Below, piece by piece: positions 24,601 through 34,269 of a stretch of 64,000 bases of DNA. The DNA comes from Amaranthus tricolor. Its lineage: Eukaryota; Streptophyta; Magnoliopsida; Caryophyllales; Amaranthaceae. The DNA is taken from positions 36,496,885-36,560,884 of the forward strand of contig NC_080049.1 in NCBI RefSeq assembly GCF_026212465.1. Reading direction: 5' to 3'. Within the stretch, counting starts at the first letter, position 1; each line of letters begins with the position of its first letter. A program made the position numbers and the translations under genes. The notes beneath the pieces were generated by a model. That model did not search any database. It was given only the letters and a program-made list of their open reading frames with translations, and had not been told where the DNA came from.

Positions 24601-27452
24601 AAGAAATGAGAGTAGCATACTGAAATCAGTTGGAACTATAATTTCAATAGGGGGAGCTTTTATAGTGACATTGTATCAAGGAATGGCCATTACTATCTTC
24701 CCTGCTTCACCTACCGAATCCTCTCTATCTTCTCTTCTTATTATTGAAAGTGATATTCAACCAAATTGGACATTTGGAGGCTTATTCCTCGTTTTTAGTT
24801 GCATATTTCTGTCACTTTCATACGTTGCCAAGGTACATTTTCCACTTTCTAATACTAATAATTATTAATAAAACTATACCTACTCTTCTGGTTTCTCTAA
24901 CTACAATGTCATATTTAAGGTTAAAAATGTTCATAAAGTATTTTGGGATTTTAAGGCATTTAATTATAAAACCTTTAGTACTTTTAATATCACTATACAA
25001 AATTCAATATATTTAAAGTTATTTGGAAAATTATTAATAATAAATCAATGTTTGCTAACCCCTAAAGTATTTTTATTGTTTATTTTTAAACAAACTCACC
25101 TATTAGATTTATTTAATAAAAATTGTTGGAAAATACTTGTTATGTGAAACAAGATTCCACATCCATAAAATAGTGGGATGTGGACTTACATATATATATA
25201 TATATTGGGTGATTTAATCTTCCTAATACCATATGGTTTTGGGATGAATCTCACTAAGTGTATATGCAAGTCAACGCTCTTAACCCGTGGGTTTGTGAGC
25301 CCGAGCTCACGAGTGTCACGTGTCTACACAAGTGGGCCACGGCGAGATTATGCGACGAATTATCACGGCCTAATAATGCTAAATTAGGTTGGAACTTATT
25401 ATGCACCCCGTTTTTAATTGTCGACGTGGGATAAACCATCCTAACAAAAATTGGTTTATTTTGTCATTTTATTATGAGGCTGTTTGGCAAACGGCTGATA
25501 GCTGATATAGTGGCTGATTTGACCAACTGATTTTATTAACTGGTTTGACCAGTTGATTTTAAACCCACTGGTATGAGCAGCTTGTTTAAAAACAACTTAT
25601 TCATATTAATAAGTTGTTTCAACCAGCTAGTTTACCAAATACTTGCATTAGTTGGTTTGACCACTCAACCCTCTATTTACCTCAAAATAAGCTAAAATAA
25701 CTTTAATAAACTAATTTGTCAAACACCCTTTTTATTATCATCTATTAAAAATTGGTTTGTGTTTGAGGGTTTCTCTAAAATTATTTTATTTTTAAATGCA
25801 TCAATAAAAAAGAATTTATAGTCATTCTACTTTTGCATATATACCTATAAGACTCTCGTATATTTCAATTTTTGTTTCTATTAGAGTACATATATATTAA
25901 GTGTTTGTATTATGTTTGCTCTTAATTAAGTCATTAAAATGTCAGAAATCGACTAGTCTAGTTACTGCAAATACACTGATAAACGAACATATGAATAAAC
26001 AATCTTATATTAAGTGAATTTGAACTTGGCAGACATGGATAGCAAGGGACTTTAATTCAGAGATATTAATCACACTCATAAGTTTCTTCTTCGAAACGAT
26101 ATTCGCAGCATCAGTTACCCTTTTGGCAGAAACAGATACAAGCGTTTGGACACCTACTCTTGGCATTGAGATTATTGCTCTTCTCTTTGGGGTAATTAAT
26201 AATTACAAAACTTAATTTTTTTTGCTTGGATTAGAAAGTGAGAGAAAGGAAATCTCGGAGAGAACTGAACTGAAGATCTTACCTTTGGAAAATAGTACTT
26301 AGTCTTATACAAATTATTATGAGAAACAGTTTTTCCGAGAGACGCATTGAAAATATAAGCTAAACAATCCAATTAATACAAATTAAAGAGAGAATAACAA
26401 TGTGCACTTCTTGTTTTAAGGTCGTTTCATTGAGAGATGGTCTCTCATAAGAGTAGCTGTTTGTTTTAACTTTTAACCATGGCAAGAGTAGGAGTGTTTA
26501 ATAGGTCGGGTCGACCCAACTGGTTAAAAGTCGGGTTACTTTTAAATGGGTCTTTAATGCATCGTGACAATAATAATTTGGATCATTATTAGGCTTTGAT
26601 GTAAAGGGTCGGATCAGGTTATTATTGGGCTTGGATCAGAGGGTTGAGTCTAAACATGATTTGCCCCGCCGGAACCATATTTCTATTTTGACATAACATT
26701 TTCATACCCTTATTTAAACCTTTATTATGCCATAAAATAACTCATATGTCACTGACTTTATTAAAATTAACCAGGCTTTGGAAGTTGGTGTGGTAAATAC
26801 AGTCCAAACATGGGCTTGTGGAAAGAAGGGACCATTGTTTGTAGCAATGTTTAAACCTCTTCAAATGATAATTGCTGTGATTCTGGGAGTGTCTTTCCTT
26901 GGAGATGTTCTCCATCTTGGAAGGTATAATTATTATAATTTTTTATCATTATTATTATTACTATTAAGGTAATATACATTACGGTCCTTAGGACTGTACA
27001 TAAAAATTAACAAGTTCTGCTTATTATTAATAATTTTAACTTTTCAAAGTATCTAATTTAGAAATTAAATAATTAATACTTTATATAATAATTTTAAATT
27101 ACCTAATAAATAAAATATAATCTTTTTTCTTATGAAAGGTTGTATATATCATTTTTTCTTCTTATTATTATTATTAAATGTTATTTTTTCTAGACAACCA
27201 TCCATTATTGGTATATTGAGAAAATCAGATAATAAGTTGAGTCTTTAAAAAAAAAGTAAAGAGAAATGTTTTTTTGTATGTAGTTTGATTGGAGGAACAA
27301 TCATAGCAATTGGGTTTTACACGGTGATGAAAGGAAAATCAGAAGAAGAATCGAAGAAAGAAGTTGATGAAAGTAGATTCATATATTCTTCCGATGATGA
27401 TTCATCTCCTCATAAACTCCCTCTTTTACCAAACCAAATCCAAAGTGTATAA
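15661..27452 (+). CDS. WAT1-related protein B (EamA/DMT transporter), 7 exons
   Basis: Close paralogue of gene A, with the same predicted role as a membrane exporter of the plant drug/metabolite exporter family. Exons with GT-AG borders: 15661-15833, 16005-16070, 24065-24178, 24583-24832, 26033-26191, 26775-26923, 27284-27452. Joined they give 1080 nt, 359 residues and stop, in one open frame. Exons 1, 3, 4, 5 and 6 have exactly the same lengths as in gene A (173, 114, 250, 159, 149 nt). Shared blocks are [35 protein letters not shown], the motif from [10 protein letters not shown] to YQG, and [15 protein letters not shown]. The tail ends in a hydrophilic stretch with a run of aspartates. Intron 2 is about 8 kb because a copia element sits in it. 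No exon is damaged, so the gene may still be functional if the intron is spliced (inference). Confidence 0.92.
16100..16371. mobile_element. Stowaway MITE (copy 2, inverted)
   Basis: This is the reverse-complement orientation of the element at 11808-12079. It starts near CACTATTCACCTTAAGAGTC and ends near CATAAGCTGAATAGATGG. The inner blocks TTTTAATGTAAGGGAGGAAA and GACCATAAAAGGAAATGGG are shared. Both ends are degenerate, so the borders are approximate. It lies just inside intron 2 of WAT1 gene B. Confidence 0.75.
17072..18251 (+). repeat. 5' LTR of the copia element, split and 3'-truncated
   Basis: The segment 17072-17259 matches the first part of the 3' LTR (same TGTTGA start and GACTTGAATGGGTGACTTAA). 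The segment from 17957 resumes with AAATGTTTGATTGAAGATGC, matching 3' LTR positions from about 21886. The match ends at GAATGTAATT (18251), after which the 3' LTR goes on but this copy jumps to gag sequence. The rest of the LTR, the primer binding site and the gag start are therefore missing. Confidence 0.8.
17260..17951 (+). mobile_element. Nested solo LTR inside the 5' LTR (TSD AAGTT)
   Basis: It begins TGTTGGAGTTTTGGTG and ends ATATCA. AAGTT stands at 17255-17259 and 17952-17956, a perfect 5-bp duplication. Removing it rejoins the host 5' LTR so that it aligns with the 3' LTR. It is a relative of the same LTR family: GCTCGACC motifs at 17370-17500, a TATA-like TATAAATAGG near 17596, and GAGGACGTAGCCCATATTGG with GGGTGAACCTCG near its end. 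No internal sequence remains, so it is solo. Confidence 0.85.
18256..19826 (+). pseudogene. copia gag-protease-integrase remnant
   Basis: Starts in mid-gag; the N-terminal part is missing. A stop falls early (after SRL, about 18309-18311), then a gag frame runs to 18741 with [19 protein letters not shown] and a zinc knuckle [14 protein letters not shown] (C-x2-C-x4-H-x4-C) at about 18691-18735. A frame change leads to the protease motif [10 protein letters not shown] (about 18865-18895; D-S-G active site). More stops occur before the pre-integrase zinc-binding H-x-C region and the integrase core at 19272-19823 ([12 protein letters not shown], then [10 protein letters not shown], then [19 protein letters not shown]). 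The integrase ends prematurely and about 70 codons of its C-terminal part are absent before the next ORF. The encoded proteins would not work. Confidence 0.85.
19864..21579 (+). CDS. copia reverse transcriptase/RNase H ORF, internally deleted
   Basis: An open frame of 571 codons inside the copia element. It starts in the end of integrase ([12 protein letters not shown]), continues into reverse transcriptase ([61 protein letters not shown]) with the catalytic YVDD at codons 315-318 (20806-20817), and then RNase H ([36 protein letters not shown]). Between [10 protein letters not shown] and [12 protein letters not shown] the usual linker with PYASAVGSLMYA-type sequence is missing, about 70 codons removed in frame. 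The frame is open but the protein would be defective. The nearest familiar relatives are Tnt1-type copia polyproteins. Confidence 0.88.
   Translation: MGYGVGIKGYRMWCNESKTIITSTDVFDENSMLVSCVERPNKNVVNDVVIDPVDAQEEVQPLNIDEDKNDDVQQRSSPLSTIRQKRKIVALRRYIEECDYVAYTLNIASKVKGLHEPSTYKETMASNDSSKWLIAMKHEMESLAKNETWDIVEAPKKKKIIRCKWIFKRKEGPFSGVPPIYKARVVAKGYSQIEGFDFHEVFSPVVKHSSIRALVALVAMEDLELHQLDVKMAFLHGELEEEIFMKQPKGFEVAGKEGHVCRLKRSLYGLKQSPRKWYKRFNSFMISYDFIRSSYHSCVHLKKLENGSLLYLLLYVDDMLVACNSLFEVENLKELLSSEFDMKDLGEVKKILGMEILRDRAKGVVYLSQTKYIEKIVQRFSMKDAKGVSTPLASHFKLSKRLCPQTKAEEEQMDSSKLTGFCDSDYGGDFDNRKSTSGLVFTFGGSAVSWQSSLQDEVALSTTEAEYIAVAESFKEAKWLKGLVGEMCNKVCSVSVHCDSQSAIHLARNQNTLHRRSKHINIKYNFIKDEVEHKRVILKQNDTKDNPADMPLPTTKFDLCVDLVGLAPCLK
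21693..22487 (+). repeat. 3' LTR of the copia element in WAT1 gene B
   Basis: A 795-bp LTR starting TGTTGATATTAATGG after the polypurine tract. It ends TTATTTTA directly before the duplication AATTT; the expected final CA has become TA. It contains clustered GCTCGACC motifs (21950-22070) with a perfect palindrome TCGCTCGATCGAGCGA at 22034-22049, a TATA-like ACTATAAAAAGTG near 22180, and CATTATTGGGTGAACCTCC near 22350. The same landmarks define the solo LTR at 2883-3704. Confidence 0.88.
23232..23422. mobile_element. MITE with GAGACGGTCTCAC ends and internal AAAGTGAT repeats
   Basis: The left end CTTATATGAGACGGTCTCAC and the right end CTCATAGTGAGACAGTCTCATAG pair as inverted repeats. Between them are four or five units close to TTTAAAGTGATCACTTATAA. 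Relatives lie at about 30103-30326 and 39113-39745. It lies in intron 2 of WAT1 gene B, downstream of the copia element. Confidence 0.6.
25124..25446 (+). mobile_element. Short solo LTR (323 bp), TSD AAAAT
   Basis: Begins TGTTGGAAAATACTTG and ends CATCCTAACA, with AAAAT at 25119-25123 and 25447-25451. TG...CA ends plus a perfect 5-bp duplication identify an LTR-type insertion. The small size would fit a TRIM-like non-autonomous element (inference). It carries a palindromic GAGCCCGAGCTC block and TTAACCCGTGGGTTTGTGAG. It lies in intron 4 of WAT1 gene B. A partial inverted relative lies at about 45120-45335 in intron 4 of gene C. Confidence 0.82.
25477..25727. mobile_element. MITE, hAT-like, about 250 bp
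   Basis: The left end GGCTGTTTGGCAAACGGCTG and the right end AATTTGTCAAACACCC are inverted repeats. The interior repeats TTGACCA/TGGTTTGACC several times and has no ORF. TTATTAT-containing sequence flanks both sides, but the exact duplication is unclear because the flanks are T-rich. It lies in intron 4 of WAT1 gene B, 30 bp after the solo LTR. Confidence 0.55.
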
Positions 27453-27922
27453 AATTATTTGGTATAAGTTTTTACCTATCTCAAGATTTATCATACATCA
27501 GGACCCTGTATGCATATTCAACATGTTCGAGCGGGTCTACAAATTAAAGGTCTTAATATTAAATTATATAGTATATGTTAATTATTTAAAGATACAAAGT
27601 TATAAGAAAAATATCACAATTTTTTAAATCAAATAGGACTTTCAAAGACTGTCAATTTTTACTTCGCTTTTGTCAATTACTATAGTGTATGATATATTCT
27701 TTGTTGTAAACATGAAATTATACATGTGTTTAGATGAAAAAAAATTGCATCATTTATTGTGTATATAGAACAAGAGAGTATATACCCTTATCGAGAGAGA
27801 TTGCGGCCAATAAGACTCTTTGCCTTAGAAATTCTAAAGAATCAAGGATTGTTTAGTTAACAAGCTTATTCATGAGAACACCATATCTTAAAACTAGCCC
27901 AACTCCGTAACTATTGATGAAA
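27453..27922. other. 3' flank of WAT1 gene B
   Basis: AT-rich DNA between the stop codon of gene B and the Mutator-like element. It presumably holds the 3' untranslated region and polyadenylation site. The 87-codon ORF at 27364 starts inside the last exon in another frame and is not a gene. Confidence 0.4.
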
Positions 27923-30016
27923 GAAAATTTGAAATGAATAAGCAAAAAAATATTAAAAAATCAAATAATAGTTAAAGTTTCAAAATAATTCTCAAGATAA
28001 ATAGTTTTTTTTCCAAATTTGAGGCTTAGACTTATTCGCTGATAGTAACAACGAACAAAGTTGGAGATCAAAATTAGCCAAAGTCTTTGTTCGCTATTAC
28101 TAACAACGAACAAAGATTTTGACCAATTTTGACCTCCAATCTTTGTTCGTTGTTAGTAACAGCGAACAAGCACGGGGTTAAATTTATAAAAATCTTCTTC
28201 TTCCTTATTTTTCCCCAAATTAACAAACCCTAAACTGTAACATACGAAAAATTAACATCCAAAGTATTCTAAAACATAGTTGGATTGATCTTAGGTAAAT
28301 TTTTAGTTGATTTATGCTTGATTTTCGAATTTTAGAGTTTATTATAATTTTCTTATTTTTATTTAGATGCGGGTACCACATTTGCAAATTAATACTCCTG
28401 AAGCTCATCCTTATCTAATTAAGGTACTAAAATGTTGGTTTTATTTGTTATTTGTGTAGTTATTGAATGTATCGTTGTTGACGGTGAATATTATTTGTTA
28501 TATATGTATTTGTTAGAAATGGTAGCTAAGAGAATATGATCTTGACAAACCATTATGTTCTGTACAATCACACTAGTATAAACATTCAATATACTTGAAT
28601 GTAGCTGATGAATGTGAATAGTGATCTTGACAAACCATGATTGTGAATGGTCAATAAGAATTTTCTTGACAAACTATGATTGTGAATGGTGAATAGTTGT
28701 GAATGATCTGGTGAATAGCTTATGAATGTAGCTAGTGAATATTGCAATTCAATATATTTGAATGTAGCTGGTGAATAGTTGATTAGGGTACTTTCGAGTA
28801 ACTATTTAAGCAATGTTAACCTATGTTTTAACATTAAGTAAACTTTGATCACTAGAGTTCTTCCCAATTATTTGCTTTATCCGTAGAGATGGAACCTTCA
28901 AAACTTCGAATTTTAATTCCCTAACAATTCATAAAAACACAAAGCTTTCTCTACTTCACTATAAAACTAAATCAATAACATTCCTCTACAATAGTTGGGA
29001 TGGATCCATCAGCTCCAGGTCCTCATGGTCATAGTGTGATCACTATGCAGGCAGATCATAGGAGTAGTGTATTTTGGGATGTCCAGGTTGGCTAAGCTCA
29101 TATTTATAAATGAATTGCCTTAGTTGTAATGATTTCGTGTGATTATAATATATTCGTTGCTCTTAGGTCACCAACACAGACACTAAATACACTAGACATC
29201 TCGACTCTGTTCCGTGGGAGATTGACGCACGAATCATCTCTTACATACAGCGACAGAGGTTGTATGACTTTCGCCTCGTCGCATACGGGAGAGTGGATCG
29301 TGCGATGATCACGACTCTAGTCGAGCGCTGGCGTCAAGAGAGCACACCTTCTACCTTCCTTTGGGTGAGGCTATTATCACTCTCTTAGATGTAGCTATAC
29401 TCAAACGGCTTCCCATTGAGGGACATGTCGTGTCCACTATTGGCCGCCAGCTATCGAGCTGGCGAGATATCGTAGAGAGGGTCCTAGGAGTGCGACCTCC
29501 CGCTGAGGCAGTTCGAGGGAGCGGGTTGTATTGTAGGTGGCTAGTAAAACATTCTCACACCTCCCTGAGGGTGTTGATGAAGTCACTGTTGAGAGATACG
29601 CAAAGGTGTATCTCTTATACCTGATTGGTGTTGATGTTTGCCGACAAGACTAGTAGCCAAGTACAGCTGCTATACTTTACGTTACTCGATGCGCCCTGGG
29701 AGCGCATTGAGGAATCAGTTGGAGATCTGCAACCTTGGGTTACCTATACAAGAGGCTATGTGGTGCCTCCAAAAAGAACGTGAAGGAAATGGCAGGACCA
29801 CTAATTATTCTCCAGGTAATACTAACTTCAACTTTTTATTTATTAATAAATACACCTTGACTTTTTTTGACTAAGCTTTTTTATTCGTTGTTAATAACAG
29901 CAAACAACCTGAACCTCTGTATTGGAAAAAACTACTTATCTTCTTGCTTATTATTTTGAATTATTTTGAAGCTTTAAATATTATGTGATTTTTTTGCTTA
30001 TTCATTTCAAATTTTC
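27923..30016. mobile_element. Mutator-like element (MULE), 2.09 kb, 9-bp TSD
   Basis: Long terminal inverted repeats start GAAAATTTGAAATGAATAAG at the left end and are mirrored at the right end, where CTTATTCATTTCAAATTTTC closes the element; similarity continues inward for roughly 75 bp. TTGATGAAA is directly repeated outside both ends (27914-27922 and 30017-30025), the 9-bp duplication typical of Mutator elements. Just inside are repeats of GTTCGTTGTTAGTAACAGCG and its complement (28036-28170), with a further copy near 29881-29905. No transposase is present. The cargo is a broken plant-mobile-domain gene. It is therefore a non-autonomous MULE. Confidence 0.9.
29000..29810 (+). pseudogene. 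Plant mobile domain (PMD, MAIN-like) gene fragment, frameshifted
   Basis: Exon 1 (29000-29086) starts MDPSAPGPHGHSV; a GT-AG intron leads to exon 2 from 29167, which reads SVPWEIDARIISYIQRQRL and MITTLVERWRQE. After a one-base shift near 29340 the frame becomes HTFYLPLGEAIITLLDV, the hallmark block of the PMD (aminotransferase-like, plant mobile domain) family, then IGRQLSSWRDIVERVLGVRP. Further shifts are needed for EVTVERYAKVYLLYLIG and for SSQVQLLYFTLLDAPWERI. In plants this domain occurs in MAIN/MAIL proteins and inside Mutator and gypsy elements. At least three frame changes and stops make it a pseudogene. It lies wholly inside the MULE. Confidence 0.85.
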
Positions 30017-30102
30017 TTGATGAAATTTAGAGTATCTGGCCCGTATAGCCCTGGGCTGATTTGGGGCATTTGGGATTTCGCATTATTGATGTGTCCAATT
30101 AG

Positions 30103-30326
30103 TTTTATACAATCATTTTTATTAGTCTAACTCAATATATATTTACGATCTTAAAATAATTACATATAAACAACTCTAATTTTAAAGTGTTAATTTGTTA
30201 CAGTCTTAAATTAAGTGATTATTTGTAATATTAAAATAACCATATATAGTATTAAAGTGATTAATTAGAAAAATAGACTGATTATATGGACATCTTATGA
30301 TAAAATGGTCTCATACAAGACGAACT
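30103..30326. mobile_element. MITE relative with AAAGTGATTA repeats
   Basis: This has the same plan as 23232-23422: repeated TTTTAAAGTGTTAATT / ATTAAAGTGATTAATT units followed by GATAAAATGGTCTCATACAAGACG. The left inverted repeat is degenerate (TAGTTTTATACAATC). Boundaries are approximate. Confidence 0.45.
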
Positions 30327-30329
30327 AGT

Positions 30330-32789
30330 TAGTTAATTATTACTGTTGAGGTTTTACCCTGATGTCACTAACTCACCGTGATTCTTCTTCATTGTTCAAG
30401 CTTAGGACCAATAATGACTGAAGGATCACTCACCGGTGGAGTTTATCTAATTAGTCTAGTATTACTGGATTAAATTTCCACCAAGTTATTGAGTTTAGAT
30501 TTTGAACCAGATGATTGTAAATTTATAGTACTAATATTGCATCCTAAGGAAGAATAAAGTTAGTTGACCTATCATTTTCATCAAGTCAAATTGAACCATA
30601 TTTTTTTATTGTGTTTTGAAATGTTCTCATAGCTTAGTTTTGCTCATTCTTTGTGTAACTTAAGAAATTGAAACATAGTTTTTGATTTTATTTTGAAATC
30701 TTCTTCTAATAGCTTAGTTAAGCTCATTCTTGTGTAACTTGAGATTTTTAGTTATTTATCTTAATGGAGTATAACAAAATAAATTATAGTAAAAAAGCTA
30801 GTTGAATTATATAAAATTTATCATATAATTTTTTCAATTTCTTTTTCAATTACAAGAGTGGTTCTAAGCATGTGTAAGGTGTATCAACTGCACACGACCC
30901 ATAAATTAAAGGACCTTCAAAATCAATTACTCGTTTGTCTCTTTCAATTTGTATTATTATGTAAAAAAAATTTCACTTAAATGATACAAAATAAGTGGGA
31001 CAGATGAGTTCCTTAATAAGCTTTGACATAATTAAAATAAAAAAGTATTTGAAATGCACAAAGTACGAAGGAATACCTGCACTGAAATGAAAATACCTTA
31101 TTGAACAAGTCCTAAAAGGGTCATACATTATTCTAGCTAGCATGTTGGATGAGATGAAACATTTGAATCAAAATGGCCCTTCCTAAGTGTGTCACCTCTT
31201 AGCTGGAGAAGTCACCCTTTAGACTAAGTCCACGGTACCGTCCTTTTTAGAGATTCCCAAGTACTTGTTATTGGAAAATGTAAGCATACTTGTTCTACAA
31301 TAATGCACAAATACATGGTATATTGTGGTTCTTAGATCGATCTATGAACTTGTTATGATTAGGATGTCAAAAGATTGGAAGAAGTTTAAGAAGACTTGTG
31401 TGTTGGCAATGAAGGATATGACACACAATTGCAAACAAAAATTACATCTCTTAAACAACTGCTCACTTTACTCATGTCTCTGAAACCCCTTTATTAAAGG
31501 GTGACATTATTACAAAAAGACCTGTCAAATTTTGATCCAACTTAAAATTAACCTAAAATCCAACTGAAAATTAGTGCGTCGTGACCTAGAAATTTTGACC
31601 TGCAACCCAAAACTCAAATAATTAGGTCAAACTTAATCGAAATTCAAACCCACTCATTTTGACCCGCTTTGACTAGTTCAATAATGTTTCAAAATTCAAA
31701 ATGATCCTATATTAACCAAAACAAATATTATAGTAGTTTTTCTTTTTTGAGTATTTATGTACGTTACTATACTATTACATATGAGTGCATGCATATGTAA
31801 TAGTACAAAACTACATTAACAATGAAAATCCAAAATTATACATACACAAGCTAGGAATAGAATCCAAAATATGATTTATAGGATGGCATTAATTCAAAGT
31901 TATTGTCCATGCAAAACTTGAGATCCCTACGTATGGAGTCCAACCATGTATATCCCTCATGTAAGACATAGGTGATAGGTCGGTTTGGTTCTATGTAACT
32001 AATCTTGCATCATACTCCTCTTTTGTGCGGTTATATATACATTCTATCATTATTATTTCCAAAAAATTGTCTACCATTATTCTGACATTCTTTTCATCAC
32101 TATTATAAATTTATTCGTTCCATTATTATCATTTATTTATATATGTTATGTCCTGAGTTCAAAAAGACGAAAACATTACAATCCCAAAATAAAATCTCAA
32201 TAGTCAATAATTAAGTCTATAATTCATTATTACTGTCCAAAAATATCCTATCCAAAGATTAAAAGTAGAGTTCGTTACAACCCTAGACCATATATATAAG
32301 TTCCGTAATCATATAGCTGTTGAACCACAAATAACTATTTGTTTGTGCCCTATAATTTAAGGGTGGGTTAGATCCTCTAGGATCCCATTGGGTTTTGACG
32401 ACGTAGTAGCTTCCCTCATAAACTTTGTGGTAGGCACATCTAGTCTATTTTAGATATAAATACAATATTCATGATATATAATTATTTTGGTGTAATTGGT
32501 ATGCATGATTATAATTGCCCATAGCTAGGGTAACTTTAAAGTTGAGGTTAATTATAAATCAAACTTATTACCAAATTTTATTTTTAGACCTAAACCTAAA
32601 AATATTAATGTTAATTGTGACATTTAAGGTATTAATGTCATGTTATTTATCAAATGTCATCAAAATATTTGATGACACTTATAAGAATAACCGTCATATA
32701 TTAATGTTGACTGTTTGAAATATTTGGATAATTCTCTAAAAGTTGTGACATTTTGATGAAGGGTCAAAAATTTATGTCACATGATAGTA
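30330..32789. other. Intergenic DNA, no gene seen
   Basis: AT-rich DNA without a convincing ORF. A loosely duplicated stretch at about 30590-30760 repeats the order AACATAGTTTTTGATTTTATTTTGAAAT / CATAGCTTAGTTTTGCTCATTC with changes. The 67-codon ORF at 32515 has no recognisable domain. Nothing else could be identified. Confidence 0.4.
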
Positions 32790-34269
32790 CGTGTAGCTAT
32801 ACAGGTCGAAGTCAGAGAAGCGAGTTATTTGTTCAATTTATAACTACGAGATACGAACAAACAATATAATCGGTTTGAGAATCTAACACTACTATGAACA
32901 AAAATCAAAATGTTGCAAATGAAACTAATAAATAAAGCTAAGACAATAATTAATATGAAGACGATAATAATAAAGCAAATCTAGGATGTTGGGAATCATC
33001 TAATTCTCACATGGGAGTCAATTACTCTCATAATTGTATAAAATTGAGTCTTTGGCATGATTAAACATGATCTAATTAGTCTCAAGCTTCCGCTCTATTG
33101 ATCAATATCGGTTTAAGACTTTACTAGTGTTATTCCTCAAACTTCCGTTTTATTGGCTAAACTAATAGGAATTTAACTTAAATGTACCTCAATCCTAAAT
33201 TAATCCTAATCTCAAACTTTCGTTTTATTGAAAAGGTTAATAAAAATGTTTAAACTAAGGTTCATTAAGCATGGGTTTAATCATAGACCCAAATTTCACA
33301 CAATTAATCGATATAATATCATTTCATGCTTCGAATTAGGGTTAATCCCTTAATCTTAGTAAAGAAATCTACTCACTGAACATAATAACTAACATGAAAT
33401 TAATAATAAGAAAAATCCCTAATTTAGATGATGAACATGATGAAAATAATGAATTAAAGACAATTTAATGAATTATTAAAGGACAAGATAGAGAAACTTA
33501 CAAATTGCAACATAAATAAACCATATATTGCATAAATAAATAATAGTTGCAATGAGAAACATAAAAACTAAGCTTAATAAACTAAAAATGAAAACTAAAG
33601 CTTTAGGGCATTAAAAGCACAAAAAAAAATGAAATTAACTATGCCTATTTATATTCTAAGGTTACTTGAGGAACAATCTCCCCAAAAAATAACTGATTTC
33701 TAATAATAAAATAAAGTTAAAATAAATCAAACCACTAAAATAGTGAAAAAAAACCGTTAGATTTGGATATCAACAGGTTGGACACGAGTCGTGGCTTTCA
33801 GGCGACGACTCGTCGCTTTGCTTCTGACTAACGAACTTTAAATAGTCGTCATTTCTTGCTCAATTGTCAGAATTGGACATATAATATACCGTTGGAAAAC
33901 TCTTGAAGTCTAATTTCCAATGCCGCAAACCTTGCATTAATACAATCTTTCTATCAAAATTTATGACCAAAAGAGTGAGCATGTATCAAATTTCACTTCA
34001 AAACTTTTGCATTTTAAACACTTTTCAACTCTTTTGCCCATTTTCATTGTAAAACATTTCAAACGAGAAATAATCTCCTTAGTAAACTTTGTCACCATTA
34101 AAACCATAAGAATTATGCTTAAAAACGATCAAAACCGCTCAAAATCAACATGAATAACCAAAATGGGTAAAGTAGCATAAATCTTCAAAATAAGCACGAA
34201 ATTACTAACAATGATCATCATTAAGGAGTATAAACTGATATGAATAAGTGCAAATAATTGCACTTATCA
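32790..34269 (-). mobile_element. LTR remnant of a Ty3/gypsy-like element (Athila/Tat type suspected)
   Basis: On the minus strand the segment starts TGATAAGTGCAATTATTTGC, an LTR start I associate with plant Ty3/gypsy Athila/Tat-type elements, and goes on for about 1.4 kb without an ORF. It includes repeated blocks with AAACTTCCGTTTTATTG (plus strand, near 33140 and 33220) and a GC-richer patch around 33790-33830 with CGACGACTCGTCG. The low-coordinate end is not defined and no TSD was found, so it may be a truncated LTR. The family assignment is inference. Confidence 0.45.

Noticed and set aside
29361..29874. Two plus-strand ORFs (87 and 78 codons) as independent genes
   Set aside because: They are consecutive frames of one frameshifted plant-mobile-domain pseudogene inside the MULE.
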